Notes: generated by a model from the sequence alone, not told the origin. Numbered from the stretch's first letter, positions 17,405-28,372 are shown. The stretch: DNA of 64,000 nt from Luteimonas sp. JM171 (GCF_001717465.1 NZ_CP017074.1:1268873-1332872); one strand, 5' to 3'. Made by a program: numbers and translations.

Positions 17405-17587
17405 GCTCCCTCCCAAGAGATGCGGCCCGGTCAGGGGCCTGTGGGCGAGCCTGGATGCATACCACCCCGGATTGCCATCCGCCATTGGTCGTAATGGCCG
17501 TGACTTGACCGTTAGACGAAGGTATAGCCGCGCGCCCCGGCCGATGCGGCACACTGGAAGCGGGACCAAATTTCGGGAGGAAACCAG
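17405..17587. promoter_or_regulatory. Divergent promoter region, porin and acs
   Basis: A 183-base intergenic region. It contains TTAGACGAAGGT at 17512-17523 and a short inverted repeat CCATT...AATGG at 17482-17497. GGGAGGAAACCAG before 17588 is the acs ribosome binding site. No confident sigma-70 promoter can be read, as expected for activator-dependent genes. Confidence 0.55.
17512..17523 (+). promoter_or_regulatory. Candidate CrbR binding motif, acs copy
   Basis: TTAGACGAAGGT, ending 64 bases before the acs start. It shares TWAGACSAAGGT with the yjcH-actP promoter. Regulation by the nearby CrbR is inferred. Confidence 0.4.
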
Positions 17588-19540
<1,953 letters not shown>

Positions 19541-19544
19541 CGGC

Positions 19545-19587
19545 CACGCCGGCCCTTCCCCGTCCGCGCGGGGAAGGGCCGTGGCGT
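19545..19587 (+). terminator. Stem-loop after acs
   Basis: An 11-base stem GGCCCTTCCCC / GGGGAAGGGCC (19551-19580) extends by CACGCC/GGCGTG-type pairing. There is no T-run, so it could equally be an mRNA 3' stabiliser before crbR. Confidence 0.6.
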
Positions 19588-19645
19588 GACGGCCCCGGCG
19601 CCTTGGTGCACACTCGGGCTCCGTTCAGCCGAGCTGCCGCCGCGT

Positions 19646-20335
19646 ATGCCGACCCTGCTGATCGCAGACGACCATCCCCTGTTCCGCGAAGCCCTGCGCG
19701 GCGCGATCAAGCGCCTGCTGCCCACGGCCACCCTGCACGAGGCCGAAGACACCGACGGCCTGTACGCAATGGTCGAGGCCGAGCCGGACGCGGACCTGCT
19801 GCTGCTTGACCTCAACATCCCCGGCGCCAACGGCTTCAGCGCGCTGGTGTACCTGCGCGCGCACTTCCCCGAGCTGCCGGTGGTGGTCGTTTCCGCCCGC
19901 GAGGAGCCGGCGGTGATGCGGCGCGCGCTCGACCATGGGGCGATGGGCTTCATCCCCAAGTCGGTGGACGCCCAGGTCCTGGGCGAGGCCATCGGGCAGG
20001 TGCTGGAGGGAGAGCGCTGGGCCCCGGCGGCGGTGGCCAACGCGCCGGCTGCCGACCCGGACGAGCAGGACGTGGCGGCGCGCATCCGCGAGCTCACGCC
20101 GCAGCAGTTCCGGGTGCTGCAGATGCTGGCCACCGGCATGCTCAACAAGCAGATCGCCTTCGAACTGGGCGTGGCCGAGGCCACGGTGAAGGCCCACATG
20201 AGCGCGATCCTGCGCAAGCTGGGCGCATCCAACCGCACCCAGGCGGTGCTGGTGGCGGGGCGCCTGGCGGTGGATCCGCCCGGGGGCGAGGGCTTCGACG
20301 AAGACCCGGCCGGCGAAACCGGCGGCCCCGGCTAG
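19646..20335 (+). CDS. crbR: NarL/LuxR-type response regulator of acetate genes (CrbR/ErdR-like)
   Basis: Two-component response regulator of 229 residues. The receiver domain starts MPTLLIADDHPLF, with the phosphoacceptor Asp55 in LLLLDLNIPG and the conserved Lys in IPKSV. The C-terminal LuxR-type helix-turn-helix reads LTPQQFRVLQMLATGMLNKQ then VAEATVKAHMSAILRKL. Its position between acs and the symporter-kinase crbS matches CrbR/ErdR/AgmR, activators of acs and actP. The short gap after acs allows either read-through or its own promoter. Its stop overlaps the convergent exonuclease stop by 4 bases. Confidence 0.9.
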   Translation: MPTLLIADDHPLFREALRGAIKRLLPTATLHEAEDTDGLYAMVEAEPDADLLLLDLNIPGANGFSALVYLRAHFPELPVVVVSAREEPAVMRRALDHGAMGFIPKSVDAQVLGEAIGQVLEGERWAPAAVANAPAADPDEQDVAARIRELTPQQFRVLQMLATGMLNKQIAFELGVAEATVKAHMSAILRKLGASNRTQAVLVAGRLAVDPPGGEGFDEDPAGETGGPG

Positions 20336-21003
20336 GCGCCGGCTTCCTGCCCGTCCTCCAGGCCCGCGTCGGACCGGGACCGTTGGCGCCTGGGGGCATC
20401 GCGGGGCTGCAGGGCCAGCCAGCACATGGCCACGGTGGTCGCGTCGCCCAGCGCGCTGTGGCGGCCGAGCACCGGCACGCCCAGGGTGCGCGCGATGTGG
20501 GTGAACTCGAGGTTGTGCGGATCGTAGGGGCGGGTGCGCGCGACGTAGCTGGCGAACGCGTCGGCTAGCTCCACCCGCTCGTTGGGGAGCGCGAAGCCGG
20601 CGATCGCTTTCACATGCGGCGCCAGCATCTCCAGGTCGAAGCCGATGTGGTAGCCCAGCAGCGTGCGGCTGCCCAGCCACTGCAGGAATTCGCGCACCGC
20701 GCGCGTGACCTGGATGCCGGCGGCGGCTTCGGCCGGCGTGATCAGGTGGTGGCGCACGGACTCGATGCCAAAGGCGCGGTCGGGCCGGATCCTGCGCTCG
20801 AACCGCTCCGAGAGCACCACGCGCGCGCCGCGCACCGGCACCGCGGCCAGGCTCAGGATATGGTCGCGGCGCGGATCCAGGCCGGTCGTTTCAAGGTCAA
20901 GGCTCACCCATTCGCCCTCGGGGGGCGGATGCAGCAGGTGGGCCCATTCGCCGCCGCGGTGGCGGCGGGCCAGCCAGCGTCGCCGGAGCCCGCGCAGGCT
21001 CAT
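20332..21003 (-). CDS. DnaQ-like 3'-5' exonuclease domain protein
   Basis: DEDD-family exonuclease of 223 residues. Exo I is SLDLETTGLDPRRD, Exo II LLGYHIGFDLEMLAPH and Exo III GRHSALGDATT, giving the D-E-D-H-D catalytic set. In gammaproteobacteria this type of gene often follows a DUF294/CBS protein and is linked to CrbS/acetate genes, as here. The ATG at 21003 overlaps the upstream gene stop by 4 bases. Whether it acts on DNA, RNA or nucleotides is not known. Confidence 0.88.
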   Translation of the reverse strand: MSLRGLRRRWLARRHRGGEWAHLLHPPPEGEWVSLDLETTGLDPRRDHILSLAAVPVRGARVVLSERFERRIRPDRAFGIESVRHHLITPAEAAAGIQVTRAVREFLQWLGSRTLLGYHIGFDLEMLAPHVKAIAGFALPNERVELADAFASYVARTRPYDPHNLEFTHIARTLGVPVLGRHSALGDATTVAMCWLALQPRDAPRRQRSRSDAGLEDGQEAGA

Positions 21004-22820
21004 GTGGAGAGGCGGAAGCTGCGGGCGATGGACTCGCGGAAATCCTTGATCACGTGCAGCCCGTCGCGGAGCATCTCGCGGTCCAGCCGGCCCAGGTTGC
21101 CGGTGTCGATGAAATTGTCCGGCGTGCCTCCGGCGTCGAGGGTGGCCAGCTGGGTGCGCAGGCGCATGCGCTGGAATGCGCTCAGGGCCTGCTTGAGGTC
21201 GCGGCCCAGGGTGCGCGGCAGGTGGCCGCGGTCCACCAGCAGGTCGCAGCGCTCGAAGGTGCCGGTGTCCGGGATGCCGTGCCGCAGCGCCAGGCAGCGC
21301 AGCCCGTGCACGACCGGGAAGATGCCGGCCTTCTTGATGTCCACGCCCTGCTCGCCGGACTTGACCCGGCCGAAGAAGCTCAGCTGGGTGTCGAAGTTGA
21401 GCGTCGCCCGGGCCAGGTGGTGGAGCAGGATCTCGTCCTCGCCCAGCGCCATCAGGCCCTGCTTGACCGGGGTGAACAGCTCGGCGTTGCCGGCCACCGG
21501 CCGCGCGTCCAGCGCGATCGACAGATCCAGCGAGGCCTGACCGTCGGTCTGCCGTTGCCAGCGCACGGTGCGTTCGTGCCAGCCGCTCACCGTCATCCGC
21601 CAGGCCGGGTTGTTGACCATCACCTTGCCCGGGCAGGGCGGGTAGCCGACCTCCATCAGGGTCTGGCTGAAGCGCTCCATGGCTTCTTCCAGCCCGTCCC
21701 ACTGCAGGTCGTCGGCGATCACCAGCGCGTTGTCCTGGTCGGTCTTGAGCAGCTGCTCGCGCCGGCCCTCGCTGCCCATCACCAGCAGGCACAGGTGCGG
21801 GCGCACCTCGCGCGGCACCAGCAGCTCGAAGATCCGTCCCATCACCCGGCTGTTGAGCGCGCTCACCAGCCGCATCACGTAGGACATGCGCGCGCCGTGC
21901 GCGTGCAGGGCGCGGATCAGCTGCTCCATGCCCTGTGCGGCTTCGGTCACCTGCTCCAGGGTGCGCGCGCGCCCCAGGCGCAGGCCGATCAGGTGCGAAT
22001 GGCTGGTGAAGTGCGAGAGCACCTCGGCCAGGCCCAGGGTGCCGGTGATGACGTCGCGATCCTTGACCACCACCCGCTCGATGCGCCGCTCGGTCATCGC
22101 GATCAGGGCCTCGAACAGCGCCTGGCCGGTGTCCACCGCCACCAGCGGCCGGTTGGCCAGCGGGCCGACTTCCGCCTCCAGCGGCGCGCGCTGCAGCGCC
22201 AGCGCTTCGAGCAGGTCGGTGCGGGTGACGATGCCAGGCTCCGGGTACGCCGGGTCCTCCACCAGCAGGCAGTCCACCTGGCGCTCGTGCAGCTGCGCGG
22301 TGGCATCGGCGATGGTGACATCGGCATGCACGCGCACCGGCGGCGTGGCCCGCGCGTCGCCCACCCGGATGAGCATCAGCTCGGCCGCCTCGCCGTGGTC
22401 CGGGCCGCCAGCGGCCAGGCGCCCCTTGCTGGCCATGCCCTCGTTGAAATAGGCGGCGAACGCCGGGTTGTCGGCGAGCAGCCGGTGGAACAGCGCCGCC
22501 GGGATCAGGAAACACAGGGTGTCGGTCTGGGTGCGGTAGCTCAGGCGCGCCCGGCCCACCGTCACCGCCCACACGCCGAACAGGTCGCCCGGGCCGTAGT
22601 CGCCAAACGGCCGCTGCCCGCCCGCCCCGCCCGGCTGGTACGCGTGCACCAGTCCCTTGAGGATCACGAACACGTTGGGCGAACCCTGCCCGGCCTCGAT
22701 CAGCGTGCTGCCCGCGGGATGCAGGCTCAGGTCCACCGAGGCCTGCAGCCGCTCGCGGCTGGGCGCGTCGAGCAGGTCGAACGGCGGCTGGTCCAGGTCA
22801 AGGCCGGGGATCGGGTCCAT
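21000..22820 (-). CDS. DUF294 nucleotidyltransferase-like protein with cNMP-binding and CBS domains
   Basis: A 606-residue multidomain protein. It begins with a cyclic-nucleotide-binding-type beta-roll (residues about 10-130, with GDLFGVWAVT), followed by two CBS modules (about 160-290), then the DUF294 nucleotidyltransferase-like core (LCLLVMGSEGRREQLLKTDQDNALVI, giving the GS...R and DxD-like residues) and a helical C-terminal domain. The architecture suggests a signal-controlled nucleotidyltransferase related to GlnD/PII modifiers. It lies 70 bases downstream of crbS and overlaps the exonuclease gene. The ATG at 22820 is preferred to one at 22883. Confidence 0.9.
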   Translation of the reverse strand: MDPIPGLDLDQPPFDLLDAPSRERLQASVDLSLHPAGSTLIEAGQGSPNVFVILKGLVHAYQPGGAGGQRPFGDYGPGDLFGVWAVTVGRARLSYRTQTDTLCFLIPAALFHRLLADNPAFAAYFNEGMASKGRLAAGGPDHGEAAELMLIRVGDARATPPVRVHADVTIADATAQLHERQVDCLLVEDPAYPEPGIVTRTDLLEALALQRAPLEAEVGPLANRPLVAVDTGQALFEALIAMTERRIERVVVKDRDVITGTLGLAEVLSHFTSHSHLIGLRLGRARTLEQVTEAAQGMEQLIRALHAHGARMSYVMRLVSALNSRVMGRIFELLVPREVRPHLCLLVMGSEGRREQLLKTDQDNALVIADDLQWDGLEEAMERFSQTLMEVGYPPCPGKVMVNNPAWRMTVSGWHERTVRWQRQTDGQASLDLSIALDARPVAGNAELFTPVKQGLMALGEDEILLHHLARATLNFDTQLSFFGRVKSGEQGVDIKKAGIFPVVHGLRCLALRHGIPDTGTFERCDLLVDRGHLPRTLGRDLKQALSAFQRMRLRTQLATLDAGGTPDNFIDTGNLGRLDREMLRDGLHVIKDFRESIARSFRLST

Positions 22821-22890
22821 GCGGGCATTCTGCGATGCGCCGGCCCCTGGTGGTACTGGCCTTAAGGCGAAGCCCGGACGCAACCCGGCT

Positions 22891-25800
22891 TCACTGCCTG
22901 CGCACCTGCGCCGCCAGGTAGGCCCGCAGCGAGGCGGGCTTCACCGGCTTGGTCAGCACCCGGTAGCCGTATTCGCGCGCCTCCTGCTTGAGCCGGTCGC
23001 TGCCGTCGGCGGTCACCAGCGCGCCGGCCAGGTGCGGGCGCGCGTTGCGCAGGAGCTCGAGCGTCTGCAGGCCGTTGAACCGGTCGTGCAGGTGGTAGTC
23101 CACCAGCAGCATCTCCGGATCGTGGGCCAGCCCGTCCACCGCCTCGTCCACGGTGCTGGCGGTGATGACGTGCACCTGCCAGCGCCGCAGCAGCTCCTCC
23201 ATCCCCGCCAGGATGTCGGGGTCGTTGTCCACGCACAGCACCCGCAGGCCCGACAGCGGTTCGGCCATGTCCAGCCGGGCCGGCGCGGGGTGCGCCGGCT
23301 CCGCGCGCTCGGCGCGGTCGACCAGGATCGAGAACATGCTGCCTTCGCCCACCCGGGATTGGGCATCCAGGCGATGGTCGAGCAGGCGCGAAATGCGCTG
23401 GCAGATCGACAGCCCCAGCCCCAGCCCGCGCTCGTCCCAGTCGAACGGCTGGCGGAAGCGGTGGAACTCGTCGTAGATCTGGCGCATGTGGTGCTCGGGG
23501 ATGCCCGGGCCGGTATCCCACACCTGCAGGGCGACCTTGCCGCCGCGCGGGCGCGCGGCCATGAGGATCCGGCCCTTGGGGGTGTAGCGCAGGGCGTTGG
23601 CGAGGAAGTTCTGCAGCACCCGGCGCAGCAGCCGGCGGTCGCTGCGCACCGGCAGTGCGCGCGCCCGCACCTTGACCTCGATCCCGCGTGCGGCGGCCAT
23701 GGGTGCGTACTGCGCGGCCAGTTCGCGCAGCAGCTCGCCGGCGTCGAACTCGGTGAACTCCGGGCTCAACGCGCCCGCGTCCAGGCGCGAGACGTCGAGC
23801 AGCCCGTCGAGCAGCTCCTCGGCCGCGCGCAGGGAGGTGTCCACGCGTTCGGCCAGGCGCTGCTGTTCGCCCGGGTCGTCAGTCTCGCGCAGGGCCGAGG
23901 CGAACAGGCGCGCGGCGTTGAGCGGCTGCAGCACGTCGTGGCTGAGCGCGGCCAGGAACCGGGTGCGCGACTGCTGCGCGGCCTCAGCCTCGCGGGTGCG
24001 CTCGGTGACCCGCTGTTCCAGCGTCTCATTGATCTCGCGCAGCGCCCGTTCCACGCGCTTGTAGTCGGTGACGTCGCTGTAGCTGGTCACGTAGCCGCCG
24101 CCGGGCAGCGCCTGTCCGCGCACGTCGGTCACCACGCCCCGGCCGATGGTGCGCTCGGACGAGTGCGGCGAGCCGGCGGCCATGTAGGCGATGCGCTTGT
24201 CGATCTCCTCCTGGATCTCCTCGGGGCTGAGCTCGCCCAGCTCGCCGCGCTCGGCGTTGTAGCGGATCAGGTCGGCCACGGGACGACCCACGTAGAGCAT
24301 GCCGTCGGGGTAGTCGAACAGCTCCTGGTAGCGGCGGTTCCAGGCCACCAGACGCATGTCGTGGTCGACCACGCTCACGCCCGGGTCGATGTTCTCCAGG
24401 GTGCTGGAGAGGATCTCGCGGTTGAAGCGCAGCTCCTGGCCGGCCTCGTCCAGCACCGCCATCACCTCGGCCAGCTCCATGCCCGAGCCGCGCAGGGTGC
24501 TGGTCATCACCAGGCGCGATGAGGCCGCGCCGATGGCGGCCGCCAGCAGGCGCTCGGTGAACTGGATCCAGCTGCGGTCGGCGAGCGTGCCGGGGGTGAG
24601 CTCGATGCCCTGGCTGTCGGCGAAATCGGCGAACGCGCGCTTGGCGGCCGAAGCGCCCACCACCCGCCGCGCCAGGGCCTGCAGGTCCGCGATCGGCACC
24701 CCGCGCCAGTCGCTCGCGCCCAGCGCGCGCCGCTGCGCATACGGGTCCAGGAACGGCGCCGCCCGCAGCCGCTCTTCCAGCCCCGGGCGCCAGCGCGCCG
24801 AGACCAGCAGCAGCGCGCCGATGTTGAACAGCAGCGACCAGAAGGTGCCGTGGGTGAGCGGATCCCAGCCCTCGATCCCGAACAGCTGGCGCGGGCGCAG
24901 CCAGGCGATGCCGAAGGGACCCTCGGCCATCCAGCCGGGGGTGAGCCAGCCGGCATCGGTCAGGGTTGGCAGCAGCAGGGTGTAGATCCATACCCCGAAG
25001 CCGACCAGCAGGCCGGCTTCCACGCCCTGGCGGCTGGCGCCGCGCCAGTACAGCCCGCCGATCAGCGCCGGCGCAAACTGCGCAACCGCTGCGAATGCCA
25101 TCAGGCCATAGGAGGCCAGCGCGGTATCGGTGCCGCTGGCGCGGTAGTAGCCGTAGGCCAGCAGGGCGAAGCACAGGATGGCGACGCGGCGGATCCACAG
25201 CACCGTGGAGGCCACGTTGCCGCCGTGCTCCTGGGCCCATCCGCGGCGCAGCAGCAGCGGCATCACCAGGTCGTTGCTGACCATGATCGCCAGCGCCACG
25301 CTGGCCACGATCACCATGCCGGTGGCGGCCGAGAACCCGCCCACGTAGGCAAACAGCGCCAGCGCTTCGCGGTGCTCGGCCAGCGGCAGCGCCAGCACGT
25401 AGGTGTCGGCCAGCACCGAGCCGTCGGCGAACAGGCTGGCCCCGGCCGCCGCAATCGGCAGCACCATGAGGCTGATCAGCACCAGGTAGCCGCCGAACAG
25501 CCAGCGGGCGCGGCGGATGTCGCGCACGTCCACGCATTCCACCACCGCCACGTGGAACTGGCGCGGCAGGCAGATGATGGCGGTGAAGGCGAGCAGCGCC
25601 TGGCCCACGAAGCCCACCGAAGGCGTGTTGGCCAGGAGCTCGCTGGTGGCCCGGGTCAGGGCAAGCTCGCGGCCGCCGAACCAGAACACCGCGAACACCC
25701 CGACCGCGACCAGCGCCACCAGCTTGACCAGCGACTCCAGCGCGATCGCCAGCATCATCCCCGGCCGGTGCTCGGTGGCGTCCACCTGGCGGGTGCCGAA

Positions 25801-26316
25801 CAGGCCGGCGAACAGCGCCATCAGCAGGGCCACGTACAGCGCCGGGTCGCCGAAGGTGCCGGTGGGCATCAGCTCGTCGCCCAGCACCTGCAGGCTCAGG
25901 GCCACGGCCTTGTACTGCAGGGCCAGGTACGGCACCGCCGCCAGCAGCGCGATCAGCGCCACCATCGCCGCCAGCCGCTGGGAGCGGCCGTAGCGGGCGG
26001 CGATGAAGTCGGCGATCGAGACCGTGTTCTGGGACTGCGCGATCAGCGCCAGCCGCTCCAGGATCCGCCAGCCGAACAGCAGCAACAGCAGCGGACCCAG
26101 GTAGATCGGCAGGTAGCCGATGCCGTTGCGCGCGGCCGTGCCGACGGCGCCGTAGAACGTCCACGACGAGCAGTACACGGCCAAGGCCAGGCTGTAGACG
26201 ATGGGGCGCAGGCCGGGGCGCTGGGTGAACCCGGGGTTGCGGTCACCCCACCACGCCACCGCGAACAGCAGCGCGGCGTAGCCCAGCGATACCAGCAGCA
26301 GAACGAGGTTGGACAA
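22891..26316 (-). CDS. crbS: SSS-type symporter/histidine kinase hybrid (CrbS/MxtR-like)
   Basis: A 1141-residue sensor. Residues about 1-500 form an SSS-family transporter domain of 13 spans. A PAS domain follows (ENIDPGVSVVDHDMRLVAWN), then a DHp/HATPase kinase core with the H-box ALSHDVLQPLNAARL, N-box NFLANALRYTP and G-boxes DTGPGIP and GLGLGLSI, and finally a receiver domain (RVLCVDNDPDI ... MLLVDYHL). This is the CrbS/MxtR architecture that senses or couples to acetate and phosphorylates CrbR. The start codon is TTG at 26316, supported by GGGGAGG seven bases upstream. It leads a minus-strand operon with the DUF294 and exonuclease genes. Confidence 0.93.
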   Translation of the reverse strand: MSNLVLLLVSLGYAALLFAVAWWGDRNPGFTQRPGLRPIVYSLALAVYCSSWTFYGAVGTAARNGIGYLPIYLGPLLLLLFGWRILERLALIAQSQNTVSIADFIAARYGRSQRLAAMVALIALLAAVPYLALQYKAVALSLQVLGDELMPTGTFGDPALYVALLMALFAGLFGTRQVDATEHRPGMMLAIALESLVKLVALVAVGVFAVFWFGGRELALTRATSELLANTPSVGFVGQALLAFTAIICLPRQFHVAVVECVDVRDIRRARWLFGGYLVLISLMVLPIAAAGASLFADGSVLADTYVLALPLAEHREALALFAYVGGFSAATGMVIVASVALAIMVSNDLVMPLLLRRGWAQEHGGNVASTVLWIRRVAILCFALLAYGYYRASGTDTALASYGLMAFAAVAQFAPALIGGLYWRGASRQGVEAGLLVGFGVWIYTLLLPTLTDAGWLTPGWMAEGPFGIAWLRPRQLFGIEGWDPLTHGTFWSLLFNIGALLLVSARWRPGLEERLRAAPFLDPYAQRRALGASDWRGVPIADLQALARRVVGASAAKRAFADFADSQGIELTPGTLADRSWIQFTERLLAAAIGAASSRLVMTSTLRGSGMELAEVMAVLDEAGQELRFNREILSSTLENIDPGVSVVDHDMRLVAWNRRYQELFDYPDGMLYVGRPVADLIRYNAERGELGELSPEEIQEEIDKRIAYMAAGSPHSSERTIGRGVVTDVRGQALPGGGYVTSYSDVTDYKRVERALREINETLEQRVTERTREAEAAQQSRTRFLAALSHDVLQPLNAARLFASALRETDDPGEQQRLAERVDTSLRAAEELLDGLLDVSRLDAGALSPEFTEFDAGELLRELAAQYAPMAAARGIEVKVRARALPVRSDRRLLRRVLQNFLANALRYTPKGRILMAARPRGGKVALQVWDTGPGIPEHHMRQIYDEFHRFRQPFDWDERGLGLGLSICQRISRLLDHRLDAQSRVGEGSMFSILVDRAERAEPAHPAPARLDMAEPLSGLRVLCVDNDPDILAGMEELLRRWQVHVITASTVDEAVDGLAHDPEMLLVDYHLHDRFNGLQTLELLRNARPHLAGALVTADGSDRLKQEAREYGYRVLTKPVKPASLRAYLAAQVRRQ

Positions 26317-26379
26317 CGCGCAGCCTCCCCGGCGCGACCCGACCCAGTGTACGCAACCCGCGTCCGGCGGGCAGGCGGC

Positions 26380-27801
26380 TCAGAGGAAGGAGTCGGCCAG
26401 GCGCGCGATGCCTTCCAGGCTGTGCTTGTAGTGCGGGCGCTTGCGCCACTCTTCGGCGGAGAGGGTGTCGGCCTCGGCCAGGTAGGCGACCTCGATCTCG
26501 CGCATGCGCGCCACCACCCGGCGGTCGTAGCAGATCAGCCCGATCTCGGCGTTGAGGGCGAACGAGCGGATGTCCAGGTTGAGCGAGCCGACCAGGGCGA
26601 TGTCCTCGTCCACGCTCATGTGCTTGGCGTGCAGGAAGTGCGGCCGGTACAGGGCGATCGTCACGCCCGCGGCCAGCAGCTCCTCGTAGCAGGCCTGCTG
26701 GGCCAGGCGCGCCAGCCACTTGTTGTCGCGCGCCGACAGGATCAGCTGCACCTCCACGCCCGAGAGCGCGGCGATGCGCAGGGCGTCGATGGTGCTGTCG
26801 TCGGGCACGAAGTACGGCGTGGTGATGACCAGCTTGCGCTGGGCCAGGTGGATCAGGGTCTGGACGGTGTCGCGGGCGTTGGGGAAGGGGAACGCGGGGC
26901 CGCTGGGCAGCAGCTGCATCGGCACGTCCTGCTCCTGCAGCGGCCGGGTCGGGGAGACTTCCAGCTGCTCGCCGGTCTCCAGGTACCAGTCAACGGCGAA
27001 CATGGCCTCGATGTGGGCTACCACCGGGCCCTGCAGGCGCGCGACCAGTTCGCGGTTGGGGTGGCCGGGGACGAAGTCCGGGCCGGCGAGGTTCTGCGAG
27101 CCGAGGAAGGCGATGTCGTCGTCGATGACGGCGAGCTTGCGGTGGTTGCGCAGGTCCAGGCGGCCGCTGCGGCGCCAGCGCAGGCCGCCGGGAAGCATGT
27201 CGTGCACTTCCACGCCGGCCTCGCGCAGGGTGCGGGCGTAGGCGCGCAGGCCGCGCTTGGCGCCCACGGCGTCCAGCAGCAGCCGGCAGCGCACGCCGCG
27301 GCCGGCGGCGCGCACCAGGGCGCGGGTGACGGCGTCGCCGACGTGGTCGTCGAACATGAGGTAGTAGAGGAGGTGGGCGCGGTGGCTGGCGCCGTCGATG
27401 GCGTCGATGAGGGCCTGGATGGAGCCGTCGTAGTCGTCGAGCAGTTCGATGGCGTTGCCGCGCACGGGCATGAAGCCGCCGAGGCGTTCGACGAGGGGGA
27501 CGATCTCGCTGTCGGCGTCGTTGCCGGGCGGGGTCCAGCGCAGGGCGGCCTGGGGTTCCTGGCCGGCGCGGATGGCGTCGGACGCTTCGGCCTGGCGGCG
27601 CACGCGTTCCCTGGAGAGCCAGGGGTGGCCGAAGAGGAGGTAGAGGGGGAGGCCGAGGAGGGGAATGAAGCCGACCAGGAGCAGCCAGCTGCGGGCGGCG
27701 GCGGGGGTGGTGCGGGTGGGGATCCAGAACAGGGCGGCGATCCGGATCAGCCAGTCGATGGCGAGCAGCCAGAGGCCGACATGGGAGTCGTGGGGGTCCA
27801 T
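26380..27801 (-). CDS. cls: Cardiolipin synthase (phospholipase D superfamily)
   Basis: Membrane enzyme of 473 residues that joins two phosphatidylglycerols into cardiolipin. Two N-terminal hydrophobic segments (WLLAIDWLIRIAALFWI and WLLLVGFIPLLGLPLYLLF) are followed by two HKD-type motifs: NHRKLAVIDDDIAFLGSQN, in which the first His-x-Lys is HRK, and HAKHMSVDEDIALVGSLN. Phe-Arg-Asn at HPNRELVARLQG and YFVPDD are also typical. It is monocistronic, 63 bases upstream of the crbS start on the same strand. Confidence 0.93.
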   Translation of the reverse strand: MDPHDSHVGLWLLAIDWLIRIAALFWIPTRTTPAAARSWLLLVGFIPLLGLPLYLLFGHPWLSRERVRRQAEASDAIRAGQEPQAALRWTPPGNDADSEIVPLVERLGGFMPVRGNAIELLDDYDGSIQALIDAIDGASHRAHLLYYLMFDDHVGDAVTRALVRAAGRGVRCRLLLDAVGAKRGLRAYARTLREAGVEVHDMLPGGLRWRRSGRLDLRNHRKLAVIDDDIAFLGSQNLAGPDFVPGHPNRELVARLQGPVVAHIEAMFAVDWYLETGEQLEVSPTRPLQEQDVPMQLLPSGPAFPFPNARDTVQTLIHLAQRKLVITTPYFVPDDSTIDALRIAALSGVEVQLILSARDNKWLARLAQQACYEELLAAGVTIALYRPHFLHAKHMSVDEDIALVGSLNLDIRSFALNAEIGLICYDRRVVARMREIEVAYLAEADTLSAEEWRKRPHYKHSLEGIARLADSFL

Positions 27802-27871
27802 TCATCCATTCTGGTGGGTTGGGGATGAACGGGCCATCGCGGTGGTGGGCCGGGCGGGGCTTCGGGTTGAC

Positions 27872-27988
27872 GCGGTGCCCTGTCGCCGGGGGGTGTCGCT
27901 TTTCGCGCGGCAGGGCGTCCTGCCCTGACGCGCGCGCAATACATCCATGTATTGCTTGTCGCGACACCCCCCGGCGACAGGGCACCGC
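27872..27988. repeat. Perfect 28-base palindrome with nested hairpins
   Basis: Arms at 27872-27899 and 27961-27988 are perfect reverse complements over 28 bases (GCGGTGCCCTGTCGCCGGGG...). The 61-base loop holds two more perfect hairpins, CAGGGC...GCCCTG near 27911-27927 and GCAATACAT CC ATGTATTGC near 27937-27956. It lies in the 393-base gap between cls and rpmG, where I see no gene. Confidence 0.88.
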
Positions 27989-28046
27989 TCGCTCCGGCTG
28001 GGGTATCTGCCGCTTCTTCGCGTATCAGCGCCGCGACCTGATGGGT

Positions 28047-28084
28047 CCCGCCGTGGCCGGGAGGCCTTTTCGCTTCATGTCCCC
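28047..28084. repeat. Partial copy B of the dispersed palindromic repeat
   Basis: CCCGCCGTGGCCGGGAGGCC TTTTCGC followed by TTCATGTCCCC equals one arm plus the end of the core of copies A1 and C. The second arm and the GTAAGTAAAGGAGGAGG part are missing, so this is a degraded or half element. Confidence 0.8.
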
Positions 28085-28130
28085 GCCCAGTGCCCCGCGT
28101 GGTGACACCCATGCAACCTTGTTGGAGCAC

Positions 28131-28157
28131 AAAAAAGCCCGCCTTGCGGCGGGCTTT
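28131..28157 (-). terminator. Terminator of rpmB-rpmG
   Basis: Stem AAGCCCGCC / GGCGGGCTT with loop TTGC, flanked by a run of six A (T-run on the minus strand). It lies about 38 bases after the rpmG stop. Confidence 0.92.
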
Positions 28158-28194
28158 CGTGGAACACGTCAGGTGGCCGCTGGCGGCCCCGCGA

Positions 28195-28359
28195 TCACTT
28201 GATCTTGCCTTCCTTGTAGATCACGTGCTTGCGGACGACGGGATCGTACTTCTTGATCTCCATCTTGCCCGGGGTGTTCTTCTTGTTCTTGTCGGTGGTG
28301 TAGAAGTGGCCGGTCTTGGCCGACGAAATCAGGCGGATCTTGTCCCGCTTGGATGCCAT
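28195..28359 (-). CDS. rpmG: 50S ribosomal protein L33
   Basis: Small ribosomal protein of 54 residues read on the minus strand: it begins [20 protein letters not shown] and ends VYKEGKIK-like ([10 protein letters not shown]). It is the cysteine-free (zinc-independent) form usual in Proteobacteria. GGAGGATC precedes the ATG. It is 13 bases downstream of rpmB and followed by a strong terminator, giving the standard rpmBG operon. Confidence 0.97.
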   Translation of the reverse strand: MASKRDKIRLISSAKTGHFYTTDKNKKNTPGKMEIKKYDPVVRKHVIYKEGKIK

Positions 28360-28372
28360 GGTTCGATCCTCC

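Noticed and set aside
24850..27828. 992-codon plus-strand open frame
   Set aside because: Gln/His/Gly/Arg-rich composition and exact overlap with crbS and cls, both with full domain motifs.
28156..28172. CGTGGAACACG-like sequence as a possible parS site near parAB
   Set aside because: It is not a palindrome of the TGTTTCACGTGAAACA type, only a half-like match, and it abuts the rpmG terminator.
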